6,284 bases of DNA, from NCBI GenBank assembly GCA_937959095.1, contig CALGLY010000069.1, positions 1-6,284 on the forward strand, read 5' to 3'. A model generated the notes under the pieces. The model was not told the origin of the DNA, searched no databases, and saw only the letters and a program-made list of their open reading frames with translations. This DNA comes from an uncultured Saprospiraceae bacterium. GTDB lineage: Bacteria > Bacteroidota > Bacteroidia > Chitinophagales > Saprospiraceae. The position numbers and the translations under genes are program-made. This document shows, piece after piece, positions 1 through 5,182 of this stretch; within the stretch, counting starts at the first letter, position 1, and each line of letters opens with the position of its first letter.

Positions 1-713
1 CCAGGTACATATTTTTGGACATCGGCGACCATCTTATGCACACTTGCGCGCACTGCTTCGCGGTCTGCTTGCTCACTCAAGGTGAAGACCGTATCGCGCA
101 TCACCATAGGCGGTTCAGCAGGATTCAGTACGATGATTGCTTTGCCGCGTGTTGCACCCCCCACTACTTCGATTGCTTTAGCGGTTGTTTCCGTGAACTC
201 ATCAATGTTGGCACGCGTGCCTGGCCCTGCCGATTTACTCGAAATAGAAGCAACAATCTCGCCATAATACACCTTGGAAACTTGTGCAATAGCGGCTACA
301 ATGGGAATCGTTGCTTGCCCGCCACAGGTTACCATATTTACATTGGGGACATCGAGATTCGCATCAAAATTGACGGCTGGCACTAGATATGGCCCGATAG
401 CCGCTGGCGTGAGATCAATCATGCGCTTATCGGGGTATTGCTTTACTAAGTGGTAATTGTAATGATGTGCCTTGGCAGAAGTGGCATCAAAAACGATTTT
501 AATATCCGTCCACTCAGGTGCAGCGATTAAGCCTTTTATTCCTTCGTGTGTGGCGTTTATGCCCATTCGTTTTGCACGCGCCAAACCATCCGAAGCAGGA
601 TCTATTCCGACCATATAAGCCATTTCTAGCACATCGGAGGTGCGTATAATTTTTATCATCAAGTCCGTACCAATATTTCCTGAACCGATGATGGCAACTT
701 TTATTTTTGTCAT
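1..713 (-). CDS. Acetaldehyde dehydrogenase (acetylating), meta-cleavage pathway, 3' end cut by window edge
   Basis: Oxidises acetaldehyde with NAD+ and coenzyme A to acetyl-CoA (EC 1.2.1.10), the last step of the catechol/phenylpropionate meta-cleavage route (DmpF/MhpF family). I translated it by hand from the ATG at 711-713: 237 full codons with no stop, against about 310 for the family, so roughly the last quarter lies outside the window. Visible signs are an N-terminal NAD-binding Rossmann start ([13 protein letters not shown], residues 6-18), the catalytic cysteine in [12 protein letters not shown] (Cys130, matching Cys132 of DmpF as I recall) and the family block [20 protein letters not shown] (158-177). 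In this family it partners with 4-hydroxy-2-oxovalerate aldolase, channelling acetaldehyde; that gene would be expected just beyond position 1 but is not seen. The start is preceded by an A-rich leader without a clear Shine-Dalgarno. It follows the hydratase gene in the same direction, separated by a large palindrome. Confidence 0.95.
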   Translation of the reverse strand, partial: MTKIKVAIIGSGNIGTDLMIKIIRTSDVLEMAYMVGIDPASDGLARAKRMGINATHEGIKGLIAAPEWTDIKIVFDATSAKAHHYNYHLVKQYPDKRMIDLTPAAIGPYLVPAVNFDANLDVPNVNMVTCGGQATIPIVAAIAQVSKVYYGEIVASISSKSAGPGTRANIDEFTETTAKAIEVVGGATRGKAIIVLNPAEPPMVMRDTVFTLSEQADREAVRASVHKMVADVQKYVP

Positions 714-739
714 AATTTTTGTGCTACATTTTATTATTT

Positions 740-894
740 TTTGAACGCAGAGACGCGGAGGCGCAGAGTATTTTTATACTGCTTTGACAAATTTTGAAAA
801 ATAGACAGGAGACTCCAAGTTCGCCTGTCTATCTTTTTTAAATTATCAAAGCCCCCTTTTTATTTCTCTGCGTCTCCGCGCCTCTGCGTTCAAA
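740..894. repeat. 155-base imperfect palindrome with 29-base outer arms, between the two catabolic genes
   Basis: The outer arms 740-768 and 866-894 are inverted copies of 29 bases with only two mismatches. Each arm is built from three 8-base units (CGCAGAGA, CGCGGAGG, CGCAGAGT on the left). Inside them, 781-787 (GCTTTGA) pairs with 846-852, and 801-809 (ATAGACAGG) pairs with 824-832, at matching distances, so the whole element can fold into one long stem with two bulged regions and a 14-base loop (810-823). It starts 14 bases after the hydratase stop and ends 26 bases before the dehydrogenase start, nearly filling the gap. The arms resemble GCAGAG-rich repeats that I recall being dispersed in many bacterial genomes. 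It could be a non-autonomous mobile element or a structured mRNA spacer. No convincing target-site duplication is visible. Confidence 0.85.
797..839. terminator. Candidate bidirectional terminator at the core of the palindrome
   Basis: A perfect 9-bp stem (ATAGACAGG 801-809 with CCTGTCTAT 824-832) encloses a 14-base loop. Read on the plus strand it is followed by C and six T; read on the minus strand by a T-rich run (TTTT from 800 down to 797, directly after the stem). This matches the shape of an intrinsic terminator in both directions. If active on the minus strand it would reduce transcription from the hydratase into the dehydrogenase gene. The loop is long for a strong terminator, so function is inferred only. 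Confidence 0.45.
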
Positions 895-907
895 TTTCTA
901 AATTAAA

Positions 908-1696
908 TTAGTCTGTAAATTGAACAGAAACCGAGCCTAAGCCCTCGATACTTGCTTCTATATGATCGCCCGCGGCTACGCCAACCATTGGACCGACTGC
1001 CCCAGATAGAATCAAATCGCCTGCGCGCATGGGATTTCCGATTTTTGCCATGGTTTTCGCCAGCCAAAGCACCGCATTAATCGGCGAACCTAAGCAAGCT
1101 GCACCTGTTCCTTCCGACGCAATTACCCCGTTCTTTGTCATTTGCATCTTGCAGCCTGTCAAATCCAATGCACCTAGACACATCGGTCTATGTCCGACGA
1201 CATAGTGACTAGCCGACGCATTATCTGCGACCGTATCCGTGATCTTTATATTCCAACCTTCTACTCTGCTACCTACTATTTCGATAGACACAAGGGCATA
1301 TTCAATCGCGGATAAAATATCTATACTTGTAAGGTTTTCTTCTGTTAAATCTTTGCCCAATACAAAAGCAACTTCTGCTTCTACTTTTGGCTGCATAATC
1401 TCTTTTATTGAAATTTCGCCGCCATTCAGTACTTCTTTATCATGAAAAAGCATCCCGAAGTCCGGCTGATAGACTCCAAATTGTTGCTGCACGACGAGGG
1501 AGGTTAAACCGACTTTGCTTCCTATAATGCGCGCGCCTGCATCTATGCGTAGCTGATTATTTATTTTTTGAATGGTATAAGCTGCTTCAATGTCTTCCAT
1601 TCCGATTAGTTCTCGAATAGGCGCACAAGTTTGTCCACTTTCGGAGGCTTGACGTAGTTGTTTGGCTGCTTGGATGATTGTTGATTCTGCTATCAT
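908..1696 (-). CDS. 2-oxopent-4-enoate (2-hydroxypenta-2,4-dienoate) hydratase
   Basis: Adds water to 2-hydroxypenta-2,4-dienoate to give 4-hydroxy-2-oxovalerate (EC 4.2.1.80) in the meta-cleavage lower pathway; a cytosolic, divalent-metal-dependent enzyme of the MhpD/DmpE/XylJ family. At 262 residues it has the normal family length. Family landmarks are IGSKVGLTS (58-66), VVQQQFGVYQPDFGMLF (68-84), QPKVEAEVAFVL (102-113), IEIVGSRVEGW (138-148), DTVADNAS (154-161) and SGAVGPMV (231-238). Glu106, Glu108 and Glu139 sit where the metal ligands of E. coli MhpD are described. The sister enzyme 4-oxalocrotonate decarboxylase (DmpH/XylI) has the same fold, but the QQQFGVYQPDFG and GAVGPMV blocks match hydratases much better. 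The ATG at 1694-1696 follows an A-rich stretch (AAATAAAAAC), usual for Bacteroidota. The product feeds the aldolase/dehydrogenase pair, whose dehydrogenase lies just downstream. Confidence 0.93.
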   Translation of the reverse strand: MIAESTIIQAAKQLRQASESGQTCAPIRELIGMEDIEAAYTIQKINNQLRIDAGARIIGSKVGLTSLVVQQQFGVYQPDFGMLFHDKEVLNGGEISIKEIMQPKVEAEVAFVLGKDLTEENLTSIDILSAIEYALVSIEIVGSRVEGWNIKITDTVADNASASHYVVGHRPMCLGALDLTGCKMQMTKNGVIASEGTGAACLGSPINAVLWLAKTMAKIGNPMRAGDLILSGAVGPMVGVAAGDHIEASIEGLGSVSVQFTD

Positions 1697-1773
1697 GTTT
1701 TTATTTGATTTGCAATAATTGAAAAGAAGCCTTTCCTGATTTTATATGGTAATAAGTGGTAGTATTTTTTATT

Positions 1774-1977
1774 TCATTTTGAGTGTATACTTAGCTTTAT
1801 TTTTTTCAATCTTCTTTTCTGAATTAGGTAAATCGATATCAATCCCAGTAGTATTACTGGATATAAAATGCAAAATACTATGGTGTTTATCTCGTAGTAA
1901 GATAAATCAAAAATGTTCGCAAGATTGATAATGAAGTCTGTACAGTATACGTAACCCCATTTCACTAAATCATTCAT
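1774..1977 (-). CDS. Small single-pass membrane protein, unknown function
   Basis: A 67-residue protein with no function I recognise. It has one strong hydrophobic segment (about residues 32-53) followed by a very basic tail (QKRRLKKIK), which predicts a cytoplasmic C-terminus by the positive-inside rule. The N-terminal part (DLVKWGYVYCTDFIINLANIF) looks amphipathic. Its ATG (1975-1977) overlaps the end of the preceding gene by eight bases (ATGAATGA), so the two are very likely translationally coupled and their products may act together. The hydratase gene starts 77 bases further downstream on the same strand, so read-through into the catabolic genes is possible. I have the impression of similar small paired proteins in other Bacteroidota, but cannot confirm this without a search. 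Confidence 0.75.
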   Translation of the reverse strand: MNDLVKWGYVYCTDFIINLANIFDLSYYEINTIVFCILYPVILLGLISIYLIQKRRLKKIKLSIHSK

Positions 1978-2365
1978 TCTTGATTTTATTTATTTCCAAT
2001 TGCATATTGACCGATTTCACTAGAAGCAAAAATAGTAGTAAAGGAAGTAGAATCACTAGGAATATAATGTTCGCCAATCCGTAATTTCCCGTCGATTTTA
2101 GTGTATTAATTATTCCAAAGTAAATAGGATCAATCTTATCAAAATAAGGATTAGCTAATTTGACATGCTCCTCTTTGCAATGGTTTGTATCATTATGACA
2201 AGCCCATGAACATCTTTCTTTTAGCTTTTTGACTGGATTTATTGCTATTATTCCTTGTCTATTATATCCCTCTACTTTTGTGTGTAATCTTACAAATTCA
2301 TTTACTGTTGTCATTCCTAAAAAAGGAAAAATTAAAATTGACAAGTAAATAATTCGTTTTTTCAT
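1970..2365 (-). CDS. Small two-helix membrane protein with a Cys/His cluster (CxxxCH), unknown function
   Basis: A 131-residue protein when started at the ATG at 2363-2365. The frame extends upstream to a TTG at 2402-2404, but the ATG version begins directly with a KKR-hydrophobic segment and has an A-rich leader (ACAAAA), so I prefer it. Residues 5-20 form an N-terminal membrane anchor or uncleaved signal, and residues 97-117 a strong C-terminal membrane helix. Between them lies a soluble stretch, probably periplasmic, with CSWACHNDTNHCKEEH (52-67): Cys52, Cys56, His57, His62, Cys63, His67. CxxxCH is a spacing variant of the haem-c motif CxxCH; a zinc or iron-sulfur site is an equal alternative. 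It begins 64 bases after the rep stop codon and overlaps the next small membrane gene by eight bases. No family is assigned. Confidence 0.8.
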   Translation of the reverse strand: MKKRIIYLSILIFPFLGMTTVNEFVRLHTKVEGYNRQGIIAINPVKKLKERCSWACHNDTNHCKEEHVKLANPYFDKIDPIYFGIINTLKSTGNYGLANIIFLVILLPLLLFLLLVKSVNMQLEINKIKNE

Positions 2366-2429
2366 TTTTGTTAATGCTTGACTCCCTGAAAATATATAAA
2401 ACAAAAGAGCACTCCCCTACCCCACTCTA

Positions 2430-3887
2430 TTACAAAGCCGCAATTTGTTGCTCTATGGCTTTAATTTTAGGATTGAATATCGTCAAAATATCCTCGAACT
2501 GACCGCGGCGTATCTGGATTATAGTGTTGATAACCATCGTGCGGAGTCGTTCATCTTTCCGATAATCATCCAATTCGAGTGGTCGCCCGATAGATTTTTC
2601 CTTCGCACGTACCAAGGCTTCGGTTAGTCTATTCGACTTGATGGTATCTATTGCTTCCAAAGTCACCGTTTCATCGCTGGCAGTGAGTTCCTTTATCTTA
2701 TCATTTATTTGCTTCGCCAATTCATCTTTTAGCGCAGAAAGTTCTACTTCTAATCCTTCTTGTTGCTGCGCTTTTTGTCGCTTCGACTTTTTGGCTTCTT
2801 CCTTCACATCGGTATAGCCTTCTTTCAGAGCATGCAGAAAAAAGCCCGCTACGCTTTTCTTTATTTCCTGATTATACTTCGCTCGGCGTGTCACGCTGAT
2901 TGCCTGTTCTATATCCGTTTTTTTATATTTTCCTGTATTCAATAATTTAAAAAAAGTAGAAGGCGTGACTCCAAACGATTTGACCACAATCGGTTCAAAT
3001 TCGCTAAATAAAACATCCACTTGGTTTGCTTCCTCACTCGTATCTGACGCTTCCACTACTTCTACGTCATCGAATAGGGTTTGCTGTACTGCCTCCCCGC
3101 GTAGTATAGCAAGTTCTTTCTGCGATTTGCTGCGTATCGGGAAACGCAAGGCATGCACTTTGCGCCCTTTTTTTATTTTTTCAATTTCAGTAATTGGAAT
3201 GGTAATGTCTGTTTTAGCATTGATATCCTTGATAGATCGCTTTATCACCATCTGATAAAAATTCGTGAACCGTGGATATTCATCTGTGATATTGAAGCAA
3301 TCCTTCAAAGTCGATACTTCTAAGGTGCGATGTCCTATTTTTTCGTATTGTTTCAATAACTCATATATCCGAATGCCGTAGGTCTGCAAGTTGATGACAT
3401 TCCGCAATTCGTAGCTCGTATATCTATCTTGGGTAGGATCAAATCGTTTTCTGAAATCTAAAAGATAGGGTCGAATAGCAGGATCTATCCGAAAGTCGAT
3501 ATACTCCTGGCTTGCTGCACCTTCGCCCTGCCCTGCTTTCAGATAGTCTAAGCCTTGTATGATATGATACTTCGTTTCGCGCTCGTAGCCTTCCTTCATG
3601 TACCCAATCACTACGGTTTTTTCAAAGAAACGATTGGCAGCTTTTCGCAAGGCATCATAAGAGCTATTGGAGCGTACTTGGAAATTTTTCTTAATATCGC
3701 GGTACCACACCCGATAGACCTTATCTTCCTCATCGGAAGGGGTGATAGCGGACACGATAGACAGAAAAAAGCGCATCTCCCAGATGTCAAACATATACTT
3801 TGCCTCCACGAGCTGATTAGCTTTCACGACTAGGCGAAGTTGTTTTTTACGCTTCTGCTGTTTTGTTAGTTTTTTCTTTCTAGGCAT
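2430..3887 (-). CDS. Replication initiator protein, Rep_3 (RepB/RepE-like) superfamily, with long C-terminal extension
   Basis: Plasmid-type initiator that binds iterons, opens the origin and recruits host replication proteins. The N-terminus is very basic (residues 3-18), followed by the typical first winged-helix opening VVKANQLVEAKYMFDIWEMRFFLSI (20-44). A second winged-helix region runs to about 255, with SYELRNVINLQTYGIRIYELLKQYEKIG (158-185) and a basic recognition segment near 235-255. Rep_3 proteins usually end around 250-330 residues; here about 230 more follow. They comprise an acidic linker (272-295), a helical block ending AGFFLHALKEGY (347-358), a Lys/Glu-rich coil-like stretch (360-400) and a helical tail to 485. 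The ATG at 3885-3887 faces an iteron array on the non-coding side, and a single inverted iteron sits in its leader, which points to autorepression. No partition gene is visible next to it. Confidence in the family is high; the role of the extension is unknown. Confidence 0.9.
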   Translation of the reverse strand: MPRKKKLTKQQKRKKQLRLVVKANQLVEAKYMFDIWEMRFFLSIVSAITPSDEEDKVYRVWYRDIKKNFQVRSNSSYDALRKAANRFFEKTVVIGYMKEGYERETKYHIIQGLDYLKAGQGEGAASQEYIDFRIDPAIRPYLLDFRKRFDPTQDRYTSYELRNVINLQTYGIRIYELLKQYEKIGHRTLEVSTLKDCFNITDEYPRFTNFYQMVIKRSIKDINAKTDITIPITEIEKIKKGRKVHALRFPIRSKSQKELAILRGEAVQQTLFDDVEVVEASDTSEEANQVDVLFSEFEPIVVKSFGVTPSTFFKLLNTGKYKKTDIEQAISVTRRAKYNQEIKKSVAGFFLHALKEGYTDVKEEAKKSKRQKAQQQEGLEVELSALKDELAKQINDKIKELTASDETVTLEAIDTIKSNRLTEALVRAKEKSIGRPLELDDYRKDERLRTMVINTIIQIRRGQFEDILTIFNPKIKAIEQQIAAL

Positions 3888-3913
3888 AATTGTAAAAAAT
3901 CAGTGCGACTTTA

Positions 3914-3932
3914 AAAGGCAATAAAAAAGGGA
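3914..3932 (-). promoter_or_regulatory. Inverted single iteron in the rep leader, probable Rep autorepression operator
   Basis: On the minus strand this reads TCCCTTTTTTATTGCCTTT, a full match to the 19-base iteron consensus but in the opposite orientation to the array. It lies 27 bases upstream of the rep ATG and downstream of the candidate promoter, where bound Rep would block transcription. The next bases (3932-3950 on the minus strand) contain only the first half of a second site (TCCCTTTT), perhaps a decayed or half operator. In known iteron plasmids Rep dimers repress rep through operator sites related to the iterons; applying that here is inference. Confidence 0.65.
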
Positions 3933-4003
3933 CGTTAGAACGAAAAGGGAAGAAATAAAGGAGTATTTGCCCCCTTTTACACCTTTTATATACTAATACA
4001 ATA

Positions 4004-4011
4004 CAAAAATA
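4004..4011 (-). promoter_or_regulatory. Candidate Bacteroidetes-type -7 promoter element for rep
   Basis: The minus strand reads TATTTTTG, which fits the TAnnTTTG -7 consensus of Bacteroidetes promoters. It sits between the iteron array and the rep gene, so transcription would begin roughly 110 bases before the rep ATG and run across the inverted iteron. No TTG -33 element is visible at the usual spacing, where the first iteron begins, so the call rests on one element. Confidence 0.35.
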
Positions 4012-4032
4012 GGGAATAAAGAGGGGAATTCC

Positions 4033-4175
4033 TCCTAAAGTTATTGCCTTTCATCCTTTTTCTATTGCCTTATCCCAAATTTATTGCTTTGTGTCCCTTT
4101 TTTATTGCTTTTAATCCTAAAGGCATTGCCTTTTGTCCTAAAAGTATTGCCTTTCATCCCTTTTTCATTGCCTTT
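4033..4175 (+). repeat. Iteron array: seven direct 19-bp repeats, replication origin
   Basis: Seven units start at 4033, 4054, 4073, 4094, 4115, 4136 and 4157. The consensus is TCCY, six or so A/T-rich bases, then ATTGCCTTT. The first three bases TCC and the ATTGC block are invariant in all seven. Unit spacing is 21 bases (19-base unit plus a two-base spacer, two helical turns), except that units 2 and 3 abut directly with a spacing of 19. Six of the seven variable parts fall into two classes, TCCTAAA-type (units 1, 5, 6) and TCCYTTTTT-type (units 2, 4, 7); unit 3 is TCCCAAATTT. With the adjacent Rep_3 gene this is the hallmark of an iteron-controlled plasmid origin. Confidence 0.92.
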
Positions 4176-4179
4176 GAGC

Positions 4180-4240
4180 TTATAAAGCGCTGATTATAAA
4201 GCACTTGCAAACATATAAATAAGAAAAACATATAAATAAG
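4180..4240. other. AT-rich repeat region beside the iterons, candidate DNA unwinding element
   Basis: Directly after the last iteron come two 11-base copies of TTATAAAGCRC (4180-4190 and 4194-4204, one mismatch). They are followed by two identical 15-base copies of AAACATATAAATAAG (4209-4223 and 4226-4240, 17 bases apart). Iteron origins normally place AT-rich repeats next to the iterons, and these are melted when Rep binds. The position and composition fit, but no clear DnaA box is present, so the role is inferred. Confidence 0.55.
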
Positions 4241-4388
4241 TATAAACAACAATAGTTTTAGGTGATGTTGAATTTTTAGTATTCTTATTATTTTGTAGAA
4301 ATGAATACTGATTTTAAATATTCTATTTACGCTTAGCAATCCTCCACCAAGTTGCGCACAACCCCCTCCTTTATATCTTTTAAGTATC

Positions 4389-4415
4389 TATTGGGTATAT
4401 AAAAGATACCCAATA
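4389..4415. repeat. Perfect inverted repeat, 10-bp stem with 7-base loop
   Basis: TATTGGGTAT (4389-4398) and ATACCCAATA (4406-4415) are exact inverted copies around ATAAAAG. No T-run follows on the plus strand, so a plus-strand intrinsic terminator is unlikely. It lies on the non-rep side of the origin, before the plus-strand genes. It could be an operator for a dimeric regulator, a partition or resolution site, or a single-strand structure; nothing in the sequence decides between these. Confidence 0.6.
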
Positions 4416-4463
4416 AGTGTCTTTAAAGCTGTTATTGAAAAAGAGATTCTTCCTTTTCTTTTG

Positions 4464-4482
4464 AAAGGCAATAGAAAAGGGA
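4464..4482 (-). promoter_or_regulatory. Second inverted iteron, far side of the origin
   Basis: On the minus strand this reads TCCCTTTTCTATTGCCTTT, a full iteron match, about 290 bases from the last direct unit and 97 bases upstream of the plus-strand start at 4580. Its flanks (CGT before, TCAA or TTAA after) also resemble the copy at 3914-3932, so the two inverted sites share more than the bare 19 bases. It may be an extra Rep site that controls copy number by pairing, or it may let Rep act on the neighbouring plus-strand promoter. Confidence 0.6.
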
Positions 4483-4579
4483 CGATAAGGTTTTATTTTA
4501 CTATTCCCACCATTTTTAAAAAAATCGCCATCTCTTAGCATGATACTACTCTACTATTCATAAGAAAGTGAGCAATTCT

Positions 4580-5152
4580 ATGAAAATTTTATTCTTATCC
4601 TTATGCACCCTATGCTTCATAACTGTAGCAAACGCGCAACAAAATGAAGGCTTGATTTTGCAAATTGGTATCACAGAGCATAATGTGTCTACTCCTTTTG
4701 CAAATTTATTAGAGCTGCCTTTCAATACTGGCTTTGAGTTAGGTATTCAGCGAAAATATCCTGCTAAGCGGCATCTTTATCAAAGCATAGACCTAGGTTT
4801 TTATGACCATAAAAGCCTAGAGAAGGGAGCTTATCTTTCTTCGGATTTCATCTATCGACCACAATTTGAATGGGGTGGCTTATTGGAAACAAACGTTGGG
4901 CTAGGCTATTTGCACACCTTTTCCAATTATCAACTCTATGAACTCAATGAAAATAGGGAATATACTCCCAAAACAGACTTAGGAAAGCCATCTGTTTTTC
5001 TTGATTTTGGTTTCGGATTAGGGTATCAAATTAGCAATAAGCAGCATTTTATGCTACGCTATAGTTGGGGTCTACAAATCCCTCATTCTGTATTATTACC
5101 GCTATTTCCTGTTTCTTTTCTACAATTAAGCTACCGTCATACCCTTCAATAA
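4580..5152 (+). CDS. Secreted outer-membrane beta-barrel-like protein, unknown function
   Basis: A 190-residue protein from the ATG at 4580. A GTG at 4568 is in frame, but starting there only places four extra residues before a perfect signal peptide. Residues 1-19 (MKILFLSLCTLCFITVANA) form the signal peptide, with likely cleavage before QQNEG. The mature part alternates hydrophobic and polar residues in strand-like blocks rich in Gly, Tyr, Phe and Leu. Examples are FELGIQRKYP, YQSIDLGFYDH, LLETNVGLGYLHTF, VFLDFGFGLGYQI, HFMLRYSWGLQI and the terminal SFLQLSYRHTLQ. That is the look of a small eight-strand barrel of the OmpA/OmpW type or the Bacteroidota outer-membrane beta-barrel families, but no exact family is recognised. 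The next gene follows after 30 bases on the same strand, so the two are probably one transcript. An inverted iteron lies upstream. Confidence 0.8.
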   Translation: MKILFLSLCTLCFITVANAQQNEGLILQIGITEHNVSTPFANLLELPFNTGFELGIQRKYPAKRHLYQSIDLGFYDHKSLEKGAYLSSDFIYRPQFEWGGLLETNVGLGYLHTFSNYQLYELNENREYTPKTDLGKPSVFLDFGFGLGYQISNKQHFMLRYSWGLQIPHSVLLPLFPVSFLQLSYRHTLQ

Positions 5153-5182
5153 TTATAGAACGCTTTGCTAAATACGACTATT

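Larger units (their letters stand above)
4241..4579. other. Non-coding stretch between the iteron array and the plus-strand genes
   Basis: Apart from the hairpin at 4389-4415 and the inverted iteron at 4464-4482, I see no gene in this AT-rich stretch. No TAnnTTTG element is evident upstream of 4580, so the promoter of the plus-strand pair is not located. The segment 4340-4375 is locally C-rich (CCTCCACC, CCCCCTCC) without a recognisable site. Confidence 0.5.

Noticed and set aside
15..456. Plus-strand reading frames opposite the dehydrogenase
   Set aside because: The minus strand encodes an unmistakable acetaldehyde dehydrogenase with catalytic motif; the plus-strand frames are its shadows.
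908..1696. 4-oxalocrotonate decarboxylase as the identity of the hydratase-family gene
   Set aside because: The same fold, but the QQQFGVYQPDFG and GAVGPMV blocks match MhpD/DmpE-type hydratases rather than DmpH/XylI.
1746..1928. 60-residue plus-strand reading frame
   Set aside because: It lies opposite the coupled small membrane gene, which has better start context and membrane topology.
2366..2404. TTG-initiated 13-residue extension of the Cys/His membrane protein
   Set aside because: The internal ATG at 2363-2365 directly precedes a KKR plus hydrophobic segment with an A-rich leader, a better start than TTG.
4070..4078. TTATCCCAA as a DnaA box
   Set aside because: It differs from TTATCCACA in the second half and is explained by the direct junction of iterons 2 and 3.
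4033..4175. CRISPR-like regularly spaced repeats
   Set aside because: Units are 19 bases with only 0-2 base spacers and adjoin a Rep_3 gene; there are no unique spacers and no cas genes. They are iterons.
4154..4339. 61-residue minus-strand reading frame with hydrophobic content
   Set aside because: It begins with TTG, overlaps the last two iterons and the AT-rich repeats, and its hydrophobicity follows from AT-rich DNA. Most likely chance.
4568..4579. GTG start for the barrel-like protein
   Set aside because: It would only add four polar residues before a well-formed signal peptide beginning at the ATG at 4580.
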